Positions 43,457 through 56,755 of a stretch of DNA of 64,000 bases are shown piece by piece; the stretch's first letter is position 1, and each line of letters opens with the position of its first letter. The DNA is from Emydura subglobosa (lineage: Eukaryota; Chordata; Testudines; Chelidae): the NCBI GenBank assembly GCA_007922225.1, contig ML679962.1, positions 34,455,563 to 34,519,562 on the forward strand, read 5' to 3'. A program made the translations under genes and the position numbers. A model generated the notes under the pieces. That model had not been told where the DNA came from. It saw nothing but the letters and a program-made list of their open reading frames with translations, and made no database searches.

Positions 43457-44453
43457 GTAGGCAAACAACAGTTTCTTACCATATGCTACAGCTTTTATAT
43501 ATATAATTATTTTATATTGCAGAGGGTAATCATAAAAAATTAAGTGATAAAAACCTAAACAGGACTTATAAAGCAAAACTTGGGAATTAAACAGGAGGGC
43601 AGGATTTATAAACCTAATCAGAATAGCATAGCTTCAAAGTCTCCCTTCATATAAATCAGTCAACATGTATCTTAAAGTGCAACCTGAGGATTTATAAACT
43701 AAATCTTTTTTTATGAAGCACGTATTAGTCTGATTTATAAATCAACTGTGCTATTTATACATTTGTTTTATGATGTGCAAATCCATTTCTTGACTTAAAA
43801 TAGCAGTGGACTGTTGCAGCTAAACCTAATGATCTCAAAAGCTTTATGGTCAGGGTTTAGTGGCTGCTTTAAAAGTCAGTAGCAATCTACAGTATGCAGC
43901 CCAAGATGTAAAGAAATGCAGATGTGAAAAATCCAGCACGTAAGCCTACAGGAAAGCAACCTTTGTTCATCAGGCAATAATTTAACAAATGCAGCCCATA
44001 TTTCTGTAAATAAAACTCTGACTTCTCATTAGCTGCAAATGAAGATATACTAAAATATACATCACAGAAGTCTATCAGAGCAGTCACAGAGGAAAACAAG
44101 AGCCTGACTTGAAACCACAGCCTTCAAAACTTCTTAGGCTTTTCAACTCGTAACAGGGAGCAGCATATAAGACTGACAGCAGCAGTTGGCATGGGATCCC
44201 ATTGTTCACGCAACTTTTTTTTTTTTAAGTTATGCTTGGGCAACTGTCCACAACTGGCTGGAGGAAAAAAAAGAGATTGACATAAGGCCTGGACATACTG
44301 TAAAAACAAAGCTAATCAAGAATCTCAGATCAAACTGCCAGAAAGGAAATCAGCAGAGAGACAAGCACAGCTGACAAAAGATCTGGATTGAAGGGTACTA
44401 AATGCCCCAAATATTTTGTCTTCTGTTTCATTAGAAATGAGGGCTGGGGGTAG
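43457..44453. other. No gene seen
   Basis: AT-rich unique sequence without exon-like segments. Confidence 0.4.
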
Positions 44454-44512
44454 GGTAACCAAATAGCAAATGCGAAAAATTGGGATGACCATGTGGGGGG
44501 GGGGAAGAGCCA
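44454..44512. mobile_element. Half of an AGGGTGACCAGA-type miniature element
   Basis: AGGGTAACCAAATAGCAAATG then CGAAAAATTGGGATGACC matches the first half of the element at 60652-60772. It then runs into a G tract and stops. Confidence 0.7.
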
Positions 44513-44851
44513 CGGATGCGGAGTAGGACACTCCTCCAGAGGCGTGCCAGCCCGCCACCACCTTTGGAGTGTCAGAAGTGAAGCTCCATAGAAGTGGTGG
44601 GGGGCATCAGTGCCCAGACCATGGCCCCGCCCTGCATCTTCCCCTGAGGCCTTACCCTCACTCAGCTTCTTTCTGCCCCTGCTCCACCTCTTCCCCTGAG
44701 GCCTCCTCTGGCTCCCCCCTCTCACTCGCCTAAAGCAGGAAAAGGTGATGGGGTCATGGGCCCCCGTTTCGGGAAGGGAGCAGAGAGGAGTGACCTGCAC
44801 CCAGCCCCTGCCGGCTTCAGCGGAGAGGCTAAAACTGCACAAAGAGAGCCG

Positions 44852-44932
44852 GGATCAGGGTGTGAATCTCAGATGCTGGAACTATAAGGCAAGAATGCTA
44901 CCCGCTGTACCACGGTGCTGCCTCTTGAATTT
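44852..44932 (-). mobile_element. tRNA-like SINE head
   Basis: On the minus strand GGCAGCACCGTGGTACAGCG holds a good box A, and GAGATTCACACCCTGATCC lies where box B belongs. The arms do not fold into a clean cloverleaf, so it is a SINE head rather than a tRNA gene. The vocabulary differs from the heads at 9958 and 41522. Confidence 0.55.
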
Positions 44933-47029
44933 TTTATTTAACAGTGCAGCCCTCCCAGTGAACAATTTTGTGTTAAATGGCCCTTGTGGCCAGATAACTT
45001 TGGCACCCCTGGATCTTGCAGCTCAAGCCCCGTATGTTTCGAATAGCAACAAATTACCCAGACTTCTCTTTTAGCCCTAGATTTTCAGACATTGTATTTT
45101 TTTTAAAAATACTCGCATCACATCCCATATATCTAAAATTACAATAAATGACAGATATGCTTTCTGAAAAAAAACATTCTTCACCCCATAGAGAATTATT
45201 ATATTCCATTCTGAAGCACTGACATTTTTCATAACCCTCTCCCCTCAAGTCTTCCATCTTAGCATGTTTCGCTAGCAAACAAAAAACGTTTTGAATAAGT
45301 CTGTAGTCTCTTAGGGAAAAATCTTAGTAGCACGCACAGAGCCTAGGTAACAGGAGTAACCCTGACCAGCACAGCTGCTACACAGTCAATGCCACAGCAC
45401 ACGTGTATTCCATAGTGTAAGTAGCATGTACGTGTTTTGTTGTTTTTAAGAGTGGAAAACTCAAGGTAGAATTCTCAAAAATTCTAAAAATTAGGTGGGC
45501 TAATCCTGTTCTCACCAACTTTACTGGAAGTTAGGCTAACACTGAGCACTTCTGAGAATCCGAGTCTAATTACTGAGGATCCCTGCCTAAAATGTATGAC
45601 AAACTAAAAGCCAGATCTTTCCCTTCCCCTCTGCAGGGCTGGAGGAGAACTTTTCAATTAGTATGAAACTGACAATCTTTCTATGCAGTGATTGTCTGCC
45701 TGAGTGAACTTTGTAACTGTAGAAATATTTTAGAGGAAGCAAGAAACATGCCAGACATTTTATCTAATATGCCAGCTGGTTTCAAAATGCTATGGCAAAT
45801 AATAAAATCTAAGTCCCTAACCCAATGATCAGTTCAGATACAGTACATCTGCATTACATCCCATTTGCCCACTGTGCTCCTAACAATTACTTTATGATCA
45901 TTTGCTAGCATTCGTTAATTTTTGTTTATTGCTTATGTTCTCTGTGGTGTTTCTCCTTCCCGTTTTTCTATTATATGTTGCTGTTAATTATTATTTGCTA
46001 TATTTTAGATGTCAAGTTTTTCCAGTGTGTCATCGTAAAAAGAAACCCCTCAAAAATGCAACCAGAACAAAGAAAGATCAAGGAACTTACTTATGTTAAA
46101 TCAATAGTCAAATCAGAAAAGATTTGGGATGCTTTTGCCCCCCATTTCATGTTTTACAAGACATAAAAAGAACCAGGAATATATTGATTTGCTCATTCAT
46201 TATGCATGACCAAAAGTAACTTATGAGCGTGGAAGAATCTTTCATGTTTTAAAAACCTCTGTGATTCTTCAAGCACTAAATTGTGCATGGAGCATGATGC
46301 AAATAAATAAGTAAATAAAATAGATCTTGTTACCAGATGGAGACAATGAAAAATGTTAAGCAGTGGCATTATTTTTCTGTACAAATTTCCCCATTCACAG
46401 TCTTTAATGACAGTGCTAAAGCTTAGCTGCAAAGTTCAGAAATGAATTCAAACTTCCCCAAAGTCTAAGGAGGTATGGATCAGCATTCTCAGTTTGAGCT
46501 AATTTCTGTTAACTAGATTCTGCAGTTTGAAGTCGCTACAATCCACTTGCTTGCAGAGTGAATAATCTATATTTGACAGGACTCTCTGGTAAAACAGTCT
46601 AAATCTACAATTAACAGCTACCAAATCTCTTCCAAGGATTTACTGTTTGTGCATTGCAACCATAAGATTATTGTTATTGTCAAAAGACAAACTACTGATG
46701 CTGCCTCCCCAAATGGAAGCCTGTTGCCAAGTTCTTGGACAACATACCAAAAAAAAATAGTGTGCATTGGTGCACATACTCAGGGAAAAAATGACAGTCC
46801 ATCTAACTGCCTGTACAGATGTGCTAACTGCACATGACAATACTGGTTTGTTCAGTTTTGCATGGCAATCTCAGTCCCAACCTGAATTTCTAGGCTGCTT
46901 GTTTTTCCTATAAGTCCTACTAATTCTATTCCCCAAATATTTGGGGAGCAGAATGTATGAAAGGAAGAGATGCTCTGTAACAATGAGCAACCAGTACCAT
47001 GATTAGAAGGACTGCAGTCATGAATGTCC
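44933..47029. other. No gene; one decayed palindromic element
   Basis: At about 45475-45590, GAATTCTCAAAAATTC and CTTCTGAGAATCCGAGTC face each other around AGGCTAACACTGAG, a remnant of the family at 43301. The rest is unique. Confidence 0.4.
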
Positions 47030-47185
47030 TTTGATTAGGGCTCGATCTTGAACATTCTAGTTCAGATCTAGCAAAGCCATTAAGCACATGCTTATCTTTA
47101 AGCAAGTAAGTCCAAGTGACTTCATTGATACGACAACACGTGCTTAAAGTTAACCATGTGTTTTTATGGATAAAGTCCAGAGTGC
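47030..47185. repeat. Palindromic miniature element
   Basis: Arms 47085-47104 (CACATGCTTATCTTTAAGCA) and 47141-47160 are reverse complements with two mismatches around ACTTCATTGATACG. Outer parts: GATCTAGCAAAGCC and GGATAAAGTCC. Confidence 0.75.
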
Positions 47186-47539
47186 TCAGCATCTGGAAGG
47201 ACGGATCCCCATTTCCTTGCCAAGACTGAAACATTTGACAGACTCTTTGAAACTTGCGTTCTCAGCATTCCAATGCTATACAACCTCTGTCTCTAGCTCC
47301 AGCTGGTCATGAGATGACCTGAGAACAGCCTCCATGATCAGACAGTACCTTTTGGCTCCAAGACTTACTACAGCATAACAAATCACCTGATTTCATATCA
47401 ACGTGATGTTTGCTCCCTCCTCTAGGCCAGCTATGCCACATGCAACTACAGCATCCCTCATACAATGGTTTGAAAGGTCAGCCTCAAACTGATAGCCATG
47501 TAAAAATGAGAAAATAGAAACAGGCATGTTGGATCAGAC

Positions 47540-48060
47540 ATATAAATATCACCTCCCTTCCTGAATCCTGTCAAGTTCTTGGCCTTAGTGATGTCTTGTA
47601 GCACTGAATTCCACAGGCTGATTATGCACTGGGTGAAGCAATATTTCCTTTGATCAGTTTTAAGTATGCAGCATTTCAATTTCACTGAAAATCTCATTGT
47701 TCTTACAAGAAAGATTGAATAGAAGTGCCTGATCTACCTTCTCTATACCGTTCTTTATTCCGTACACTGTTACGATATCCTCTCTTATCCAAGTCTTTTC
47801 AAATTCTTTTATGAGTCTTTTTTCATATCTAGTCTTCTCCAAAGCCCCATTATTTCTGCCATATCCTTTTTTAGACAGTGATTTGAAATGAACATAATAT
47901 TCCACTGATTTAGATCATATTTTCAGTATGGTTTTCTATCCTATTCCTTATGCATTCTAAGATGGTTTGGTTTTTTTGACTGCCACTGCACATATTCCAT
48001 AAATTATGGCATGATGCTTTTTGTAAGCATTACATTCACTCCATAATTTAAAAAAATAAA
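47540..48060 (-). mobile_element. Old CR1/L3-like LINE 3' remnant, minus strand
   Basis: GAATTCCACAGGCTGATTATG, TTCCTTTGATCAGTTTTAAG, ACCTTCTCTATACCGTTC and TTTTTTGACTGCCACTGCAC follow, in order, the reverse-strand 3' text of old amniote CR1/L3 families. Minus-strand frames of 79-102 codons here are by-products. Confidence 0.65.
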
Positions 48061-49099
48061 CTCTACATCTTCCCATGTTTTAGAAACATGCACCCAACCG
48101 AGCGTCAACTTTTGCTCATATAGCTTGAAACTCAGCTTAACTATGCACTGTTTGACAGGAAGAACCAAATTCAGTACTGCAGATGGTTATCAAAGGATGA
48201 TTCATTTGTGTGTTCAAAAGCACAAACACAGCTCACAGATAACTTATAAGTAATGTATAAAAGAGAGTGAACATAAAATAACTAATAATGTTGATGCAGT
48301 TCAGTAGGACCACCATATTAAAAGATAAAAGAGAGGTATTTGAATAAAACGTAGACAGTAAGAATAGATTTAATAGACTAACCCAGAGGGGACAGCGGGA
48401 ACAATTGGCCACCCAGAACTGTTATTAATGTCAATTTTTCAGTACCTTAATAAGAAGTAAATTTATTACCAGTGGAGAAAGATACACAGAAAATAGGCAG
48501 CTGCTGGAAGCCACTCATCGTTTAGCTCGGTCAATTGTCATGGGAATCAAGGAAGACATAGCCAGCTGTGCTACTTAATCTTCCTGGTGGAGTATTTGAA
48601 AAGTTTAAACCAAAAGCTGGCACACGTAGTTCGAGTAAAAACTAGGACAGTATTGAACTCCCACCTCTGTCCAGTCAGGTGAAGAACTTCAATATTTCCT
48701 CATCCATGCGTTTGTTGAAACATTTGGAAACAGTAAGACGTGTGTACTTTACACAGCCATATAGACTACATCACTGACATCCATGGAATTGCATCATGGA
48801 TTAAAAATGGCCCATTATTCTGCTTCTGTCTGAATCCATCTGTCATGGGATTACATGGATCCAGAACTCTAGCTGGAACTGGAGACTCCACACCAGACTG
48901 TTGTTAGAGCAAACATAGACTTTGACGGATGGTACAGATTCACACCAGCTGAAGATCTGACAGAGTTTTATGAGGCATCAGTCAGTCTAGCTTGCACCAA
49001 AGAGAGTGCCTGAAAATACTGCTAAGAGGTTAAGCATAAAAATGCAACATGTTGAGAGTCAGACATGGCTGGAGCCAAGATGCCAACAGGCAATTAAAG
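48061..49099. other. No gene seen
   Basis: Unique sequence; part may belong to the same old LINE as the 3' end at 49100-49266, but I cannot trace it. Confidence 0.35.
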
Positions 49100-49266
49100 A
49101 GGGATGATAGGACAGGAATAACAACGCAGTGCAGCAGAGACCAGATGAGACCTATGTGGGGCACAGATTATCCCACATTTCCTTCTGGTTTGCCTAGTAC
49201 TGGCCATGGTCACAGACTAGATGGGCCTGGGGTCTGAGCCAGTCTGGAAATTCCTCTGGTCTTAGA
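49100..49266 (+). mobile_element. CR1-family LINE 3' end, plus strand
   Basis: GCACAGATTATCCCACATTTC, CTAGTACTGGCCATGGTCAC, CAGACTAGATGGGCCTGGGG and CTGAGCCAGTCTGGAAATTCC match the end of the CR1 families whose tail reads GACTAGATGGACC...CCAGTCTGGC. Confidence 0.7.
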
Positions 49267-49642
49267 GGTTGCTAAATTGCATGTTAGTACTTTATTAGTT
49301 GCAACAGATGGGGAAGGGGGAGTTGTTTGTTTGTTTGAAGGGCCACTGATTTGACTTACATCCTGCTAATTAGGTTTATCCATTGCATCCGGTTATGCTA
49401 CTGAAATCATATTTTACTGCAGTGACCCAGATAAACAAAGAATGGTGTTTTCATGTAAAAAAGGCTCAAATTAGGAACCGGGGCTGGGGGCAATACAATG
49501 AGTCACTGTGAACACTTCCCCCCCGTCTCAAAACAAACACAGTTCAAATCTTTTCAGAGCTTCAGGAAAATTGAATTAAGGACTTGCTCTCACATTTTCC
49601 AGAACATTTAAATAGTCTGGTGAGCTCCTGAAAGAGGTTCCA
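49267..49642. other. No gene seen
   Basis: Unique sequence. Confidence 0.4.
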
Positions 49643-49715
49643 GCCCCAATCCTGGAACGAGCGCTGTTTGGGCGAGCACCAGCTCTCACTGAGTGCTCGC
49701 TGCAGGATTGGAGCC
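49643..49715. repeat. Palindromic miniature element
   Basis: CCCCAATCCTGGAACGAGCG and TGCTCGCTGCAGGATTGGAG are inverted arms around GGCGAGCACCAGCTCTC. Confidence 0.65.
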
Positions 49716-52700
49716 TATCTTTGAAAGCAACAGATTAGCCAGACCCAGCAACAGGGCTGCTGCATCAGAATGGAGAAACAAGGTGCCAGAGGGAGGAAAC
49801 GGTCTGGGTGCGTTGGGCCGGTGACCGCTCTTTCCCGCCTCCTCAGGAGAGACGTGGGTTGCCAGGAGGGGAAGGTTCCGTGGTCGATGCCGAAGGGTGG
49901 GTCACAGAGGCAGAGTATCTGGGGGGGTCCTGGTTGGAAGAATGGCAGTTGGCGGCAGTTGGCAGAGTAAATATTTGAACCCACCAGGGCCCAGCAGCCA
50001 AACCATCTGTGATGCTTGCCCAAGCCAAATCTCGCTTCCAAGGACAGTTCCAGGAGAAAGCTAGGTGGTGAGAACAACATTTCAGAGATTGCACGGAGCA
50101 TTATCTTTCGGAGGCCTTTAGGAATCGGGCACGTCTATAAAATAAAAACCTGAATTGTTTTATAGAACTATCTAGCTAAGTGAGAAACTGGAAGGTGTCA
50201 TAATTTGAAGAGGAAAATAATAAGAGGAAAAATATAAGGAATCTGAGCAGTGGCTGAATGGTCATTCGAAGCAGCACCTGATGCCCTGAAGGGAGGAAAA
50301 AGGAAGGATTCCTTGCCCAACTGGTGTGGGCACATTCTCTGTAGCCCAGAAACATAGTACTGGTAAGTCTACATTACTCTGTATTCTGCCATACATACAT
50401 GCACAATTCTGTGTATGTCTGTTGTTTAGTAAAGCACTGGTTGATCAGCTGTGTGTGTGGAAAAGTTTGCTTTGTGTTGAAGGGCACGGAGGTATTTTGA
50501 TATATGGACATTATAAAACATTAGTGATAATAAAGTGTGTTATTTGTTGTCATTTTAAAAGCATGTGGCTTCTTTTCATAACCGAACAAATGATTCAATC
50601 ATGCATATTTTTACAGCTAGATAAATATTTTAATCTCTGGTTACAGCCAGTAGCATTAAATAGCTGCTCTCTATAATCCCTTTAGAAATCTCATTTGTAA
50701 CACATTTTATCTGATATAAATTCCATGTTCTCTTTTGCTTTCTTTAGTAGCTTAGATTTCAACTGCTTATTTCTTTTTATGGTCTGGATTAAGATTTTTT
50801 TTATTTGTCTTTTGAAACAAATACTTTCCTGTATACAACATTATATACTGTATTTTGTAGAAGGATTTAACCATGGTATTGAGCACTGACAAAGTATAGG
50901 CAACTCGCAGAGTTGCAGCTGACAGTACATAGGCCATATACACAAAGCTCACCTTAAAATATTTTGGTCATTAAAAATGTGTGAGTGGGAGTCTAAGAAT
51001 TACAACAATTTCTATGAAATTTTGCACTGAAATTTTTAATCAAACTTATTAAAATGGGTGCAAAATTTTCTACAGACATCCTTGTGAAACTTTGAGCAAG
51101 TGTCTGTGCATCATCTGTAAATTGGGGATAATAGAGACAAACCACATCTGTGTATTTCAATTTAGGACTGTAACAGAGCACATTTTGACACTATTTACAC
51201 TAGAGGCCTATTCCAAAGGCCATTGATGTCAGTAGGAGTCATTCCACTGGTGGAATGCCCTGAGTGCCATGGTGAATTACCCAATGCAAGATGTTCAGTT
51301 TTTCATTTTTTTAGCATCTCATGGAACAAGCCATTGATAATTCCTTCCTGAAATGGCATTTTACCTTTAAAAACAGCTACCTCCTAAAATGGAAATCCTT
51401 TAGTCCCACTAGAAACAAGGAAACAGATAATTCCATGTCACACTTGGATGCATCAGTTGCTGGCCACAGTGATGGATCAAAATAATTGCCTGATCCTGTG
51501 TTTTTTCTGGTTCTAAATGTAGGGATGGATCTCACAAATCTTTACATGAATAAACCTCTGACTAGAACAAACAATTCAGTGGCTTCAAGAGGCCTGGTTA
51601 TTTCCTGGGCATTAAACCTAAAGGAGAAGGGCACATATTTAAAAATTGTGTTCAGCTAATGGGACTGCTTCCCTGACTAATCTTTTCTGAGTACAGTTTT
51701 TAGATTCTGTTCCTATGTCTACAGGTATAAGAGTGGCCTAGGAGTTGCTGCTCCTAATGAAAATTGGATGTTTCAAATCCTTCCGTGATGGACAAACTTC
51801 AGAACATTTGGATCTTAATGGAAAAGTCCTACTGAATTTAAGAAAAAGATTAGCATTGTGTATGGGGGGAAGGGAGGCGGGTTAAAACAACCTATACAAT
51901 TTTAAAAAGAATTATAGCCCTGCTATAGAGTTCTAAGAACAAAAACTGCAGTAAAGAGGATCCCATTTCAGGCAATGGAGTTACACCAATAGAGAAACTG
52001 GCCCTATATATTTTTAAGTATAATTTCTCGAGATCTTTCTCGAGCTCCTCTAGAGCTTTATTGGCTTCAGCCCTGTTAACTTCTACTGGATGTTTGCATG
52101 AGAAGAGCTTTGGTTTGGTTAAGCATCCAAAAGTATGCCAACATTTGGGTGCTTCTTGTGCAAAACTCCAGCAAGTCCCATCTCCCCATACAGACTGCAT
52201 GGTCTACTTGGGGGAGGGAAAGCGGAGGGCAGTGGCATCCTGCCATCCATTCAGTGTCCCATTTCATGCCTCAAGGGCTCCATTGTCTCGGGCCATCTAG
52301 CACTGGGTCTCACCTGCACCACCTCAAATCTGTGTAAGCGTGGGAGGTTTTGCTGGTGTTGCTACTAAATAGCTGAGGTAAAAGCCACAGGATAAGACTC
52401 CATGAAAATCAGACCTGGGCTATGTGTAGATAGATGATTGAACTCACAGGCTAATTTAAGTTGCTTAACACAATTAATATATTTACTTGTCCATTTATTA
52501 ATTGCAACTGATCTTAAGATAGCAGCAGCAAGGAAATATAAACTACACCACTACTTACTTCCCTGACAGGGAGATAAACCAATGGACACACTTCTAGCTA
52601 ATTAGTAGCTATTGTGCAATCACTTCCACTTCAGAAAAAGGGCAGCTGTTGCATTGATTTTATTTTACTTGTGACGGCCCTCTACTATCAAAGGGTTCAT

Positions 52701-53344
52701 AGCATGGTATGATCTCTCTCCACCCCAACTAACCTCACTCAAGTCTTGATCTCTGGAGGAGCTTCCTGTCCTTGCAGACGACTGGAGGAGACTATCGCCT
52801 CGTGGGATCGACCCCTCAGTTTCTTTCATTCTCTCAGCTTTGCTTGGCTGCCGCACTTTCAGTTGCAGAGGCGAGATTCAGACAGGCAAGAAAAGTGGCA
52901 CTCTCACAAGAAATGTTTTATCTTTTTAGCTAGAGCTTGTCAGAAGGGAACTCCAAACCATTTGCCTGACAGCGCTTGCTTTTTACGAGTTTGTCTGTCT
53001 TGTCTGCTGAGTAGCAACTGCAATGGAGTGAAGTGTAAGTGTCAGATTCAGAATGAAAAAGATGAAACCCACACAAACCATTTTTCTGTTTGTTGAGTTT
53101 GTCGACTTGAGGATGCAGCTTTCGCTCTTCCTCCAACCTCTGCTCAGCCCTTTATCCCAGGCTACTGCAGTAACAGTTATTTACTTGTTCCAGAGGGAGG
53201 ATGGTCTTGCAACTCATTTTATTGCCACTCATTCCCTCCCCCACAGCTGTCTCATCCACTTGGTCACAAACCTAGATTGACAGCTCGCTGGACCAGTCTT
53301 TTTCCTGCTTGTTTGTACCATGCCGAGTAAAATGGGTCCCTAAT
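49716..53344. other. No gene accepted; mostly unique DNA
   Basis: A 128-codon minus-strand frame at 49715-50101 has no domain I recognise. A short coiled-coil-like stretch (NKALEELEKDLEKLY) in a minus-strand frame near 52040 stands alone. 51210-51250 holds a partial palindromic element (CATTGATGTCAGTAGG). No splice-bounded exon stands out. Confidence 0.4.
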
Positions 53345-53615
53345 TTTTCGTATGCCCACACTGCAAGTGAAGGCGCAATTGGAACATGGGCAGGCATACC
53401 TGTGTTAGCGTCAATCTAGCGAGCAGATAACAATAGCCAAGTAGACGTGGTGGTACAGGCTTCAGAACAGATTATCAGCTTCTGTACAAGCCCGCCAGGG
53501 AGCCTTGGTGCAAACTCCAGTTGCGAGCCCATGCCGTCACATCTGCACTGCTATTGCAACCTGTGCTGGCTTGATTAAAGCCAGTGTGGATAAGACCATC
53601 TCTGCTACCAACCAT
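53345..53615. mobile_element. Decayed palindromic DNA element (TGCCCACACTGCAA type)
   Basis: TATGCCCACACTGCAAGTG opens and TTAAAGCCAGTGTGGATAAG closes, giving imperfect inverted ends. The interior TGTTAGCGTCAATCTAGCG and TGTGCTGGCTTGATTAAAGC reflects the GCTAGC-rich foldback families of turtles and birds. Confidence 0.55.
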
Positions 53616-54937
53616 ACTTTCACATGCAGTATAGATAAACCCTTTCATTGAGGCCCAGAGACACCGCTGCCAGATAAAACAACCACCGCCACTTGAAGAA
53701 GGGGTAATAAAAGAAGGTGACCCTCACTGAGGGACCACCCAAACATGCCTAGTTTGGAGAGGACTATACACCATTGAGAACAGAGCTACTCGTGTAAGTA
53801 CAATGTGGTGGATCAAGTCTTCTGTAGGCCCAGTCTCAAGAGCACTCTGGCCTTCCACACTGAGCAGCAGACCTTCCGTTCCCAGCACCTCTCAGGATTG
53901 GGTCCACATTTACAAAGGGCCATCTATCTTTATAGTGTTGTTTAAATTATTTTTAATCATAATAAAAAGGATGACAAGTAAAGATAAACAAAGATGGGTA
54001 AGAGAGGTAGAAAATCAAAACGGAATGTTGCTTGCCTAATTTCACTTTGTTAGTTATCTCCAGCGTATTGCATTTTTTAAAAATTTGGGGCAGATGAAGG
54101 AGCTGATTTTCAGAAGAGTCTAAGTAATTGACATTCAATGTAACGCGTGTTCCTAAATCTCTTAGCTACTTTGGAAAAATCTCCTAAATTCTGCTGCAAT
54201 AATTAAATGCATTAACAATATTTGTATTCAGAAGCAAACACTGGGTATATAGTGAATTAGGGAGAACTTCCAGTAATTTTGTTTGTGAGAAGCTATATTC
54301 TGTGAAGAATACGGAGCCAGTAATTGTTCCAGAACTACTGACTTAAATCTTGTGAGTTTATACATGAGAGTACTGTTCCCAGGCTAAGATTTGGAGAGCG
54401 TGTGGGCTGGCAGACTTCTGCTGCTTGCTAAAGTGTACTCTTGGTTTTATTAATATGGTGTTTTCACTTGTTTTTAGTTGGCTGTGTTTTCTGGGGGAGG
54501 CAGAAGGAAAAACAGCACTTCTTGTGCGGCCTTATTTCTGCACTTGTACTCTGTCTGCATGCTATACCACAAACTTATTCTGGAAATTGAAATGTTTTGA
54601 CTGGATGTGTTTCCGAGTATAGATTTTTGATGCATTAAGGCCTCATAAAATGGAAAACAATTTGTCAGATGAAATTTCCATAGCAGTCACAGGGAACAAG
54701 GGAAGAGAAATAAGAATATTTCTGACTTTAAAAATTGATTTTAAGAAAAGCCGCATGAAAAAGGAGAAATGAAAGTTCCATTCCATGGTCAGTTCTAACA
54801 AATGAAAAGCAGACTCATTTTATAAAAATAAAACGTTAAAAATACTGCAACCCAAGAACTAGAAAAATTAATATAATAGAACATGCCTTAATAATACACT
54901 GGTTTTACAAACAAGGGACAATATATTGCAGTTGTAT
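53616..54937. other. No gene seen
   Basis: AT-rich unique sequence. Confidence 0.4.
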
Positions 54938-55082
54938 GGAACTTTACTTTAAAGATCTTAAAGTGCTTCATGACAGCCCATTGTGCTAGGTAATACACCC
55001 ATTTTATAGATGGGAAAAATCAAGTCAGAGTAATTTGCTCAGGAACACAGAATAGGACATTGTTACTACTCAATTTAGAATC
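54938..55082 (-). mobile_element. MIR/CORE-like SINE body, minus strand
   Basis: On the plus strand TTAAAGATCTTAAAGTGCTTC, CCATTTTATAGATGGGAAAA and GTAATTTGCTCAGGAACAC match the reverse complement of a MIR-like SINE. The head is not recognisable. Confidence 0.65.
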
Positions 55083-55089
55083 CAGAGAT

Positions 55090-55153
55090 GAAATCCTGAC
55101 CCCACTGAAGTCAATGGGAGTTTTGCCATTGACTTCAATGGGTCCAGGATTTC
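55090..55153. repeat. 64-bp palindromic miniature element, well preserved
   Basis: Arm 55090-55117 begins GAAATCCTGACCCCACTG and pairs with 55126-55153, ending GGGTCCAGGATTTC, at 25 of 28 positions. The loop is GAGTTTTG. Both copies of the TGAAGTCAATGG core are intact. Confidence 0.85.
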
Positions 55154-56008
55154 AACTCCTGAGTTCTTATTCCCACATCATGGTTTTGCCATTAAGTACA
55201 TCATACTCCCTGCCATACTGCAGCATGGAGTATAATATCAGAAAGACAGGTAACAGTCAAACAGTCTAGACAGAAACTCAGTCTCACCTATCTAAAATAA
55301 TAATTGTAAAGTCTTTGCGAGGGGGGGAGAGAGAGAGAGTGCGTGTGCATACACACAATGGCACCCTCATTCCTGAATGTGGCCTATCACAAGTCAAATA
55401 ATAAAATCACTTTTTTTAGTTAACCTGAATAAATGTTGACTGGGAGAGTAAATATAGAATATTCCGTAACACTTTACACTCGGTCCCAAAAGAAAAGTGA
55501 GAAACATTTTAGTTGTATTAGCAAAATAATGTTTTTAAATACCAATCTTTATTTTTAAGTGAAATTGATCCCATAATTTTCTGGAATGAATGGAGGACAA
55601 GAAGGAATTTAATTCTTAATGAGTACGGGCTTCGAAGATGGTGCCTTTATGGTCTCTAATATGGCTGATGCTGAAATTGATAGACATGCAATACAATGGC
55701 CATTATGTACAATATACCCACATCACTGTTGCATGAAGAATAGTTAAAAGGATCCAATTCCTACACTCATTTTGTCTTTGTATTTGTACTTTTAATTTTG
55801 GACAGCTTGTTATTACCCACTGAGGTGGCTGTAGGAGATTCCACTATTTTATAGTGTGACAACTTCTTAAGTATAGATCATACGCATGTTTTAATTTGTA
55901 TACAGATTTGCAATTTGAAATATCCCATATCCTCAAAAAGAAAATGCAGAGATTTCAGATCCAGGCTTTGTTTCACAGCATTAATGAGACAGACAAAGCC
56001 AATAGAAG
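55154..56008. other. No gene; short GA repeat
   Basis: A G run followed by (GA)n and GTGCGTGTGCATACACAC lies at 55319-55356. Otherwise AT-rich unique DNA. Confidence 0.45.
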
Positions 56009-56078
56009 CCTGATCCCCAAAAACCCCACTGAAGTTAATGGAAAACCCCCATTGATTTCAATGGGCTTTAGATTAGGC
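56009..56078. repeat. Palindromic miniature element
   Basis: CCTGATCCCCAAAAACCCCAC with TGAAGTTAATGG faces CCATTGATTTCAATGGGC with TTTAGATTAGG, loop about six bases. Confidence 0.75.
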
Positions 56079-56755
56079 CCTAAATTCAGATACAAGTTTG
56101 AATCATTACACCTCCAATCTCCAAAGTTCTTCAAACCCCTCTCCAAGGAGAAGGATCCAGTCTTATAATCTTTACTGGAAAACCCAGTAATCAGTTGAGA
56201 ACAAAAAAACATTTCCAAGAACTATCATTAAAATCTTGTCTTTTATGGTTGCCACTATTAACACAGAAAAGAGGCCTTTTATTTTTTGGGAAAAAAAATT
56301 GGAATAGTTCATTTTAGCTACATTTTTAAAGGGGCCTAAGAAAAATTTTCCTGACAGAATTTGCAACCACACAATTGTGCACACAAAATGCAAACAGCCC
56401 TGGTTGAAACCGTTTCAGTTTGGACTTGTCAAAATTTGGAAGAGAAAAAAAAAGTGAGGAAAATATTCACGACATATTTTTAAAAACAAAAAAATACTGT
56501 TTTTCAGCCAACTCTAGAGCTGGTCTTGCCATTTTAAAACATTTGATGGAAAATGTGAATTTCCCACAAACAAACCAAACAAACCAAACTCCTTTTTTTC
56601 AAATCAGCTCTAATCATCACCTGTTTGTGCAAACAAACTTAGGCCGCTTTTGCTAGTGGTTGTGCTTCTGAACGTAGAAGGAGCATTTTGAAAGGTCCTC
56701 TGAAAATCTGCCCCAACTTTGTACCCTAGAAGAACATCCTAAAATTGAAGCCGTA

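Noticed and set aside
44330..44842. 170-codon minus-strand frame
   Set aside because: It spans a miniature-element fragment and a GC-rich stretch; the peptide shows no recognisable family.
44852..44932. Possible functional tRNA gene
   Set aside because: Box A is good, but box B is poor and the arms do not pair into a cloverleaf. It fits a SINE head better.
49715..50101. 128-codon minus-strand frame containing DPPFG
   Set aside because: DPPF alone recalls adenine methyltransferases, but the surrounding motifs of that fold are absent and the opposite strand is also open.
52020..52100. Coiled-coil-like peptide NKALEELEKDLEKLY on the minus strand
   Set aside because: Short, isolated, without splice sites; such peptides arise by chance from GAG/CTC-rich DNA.
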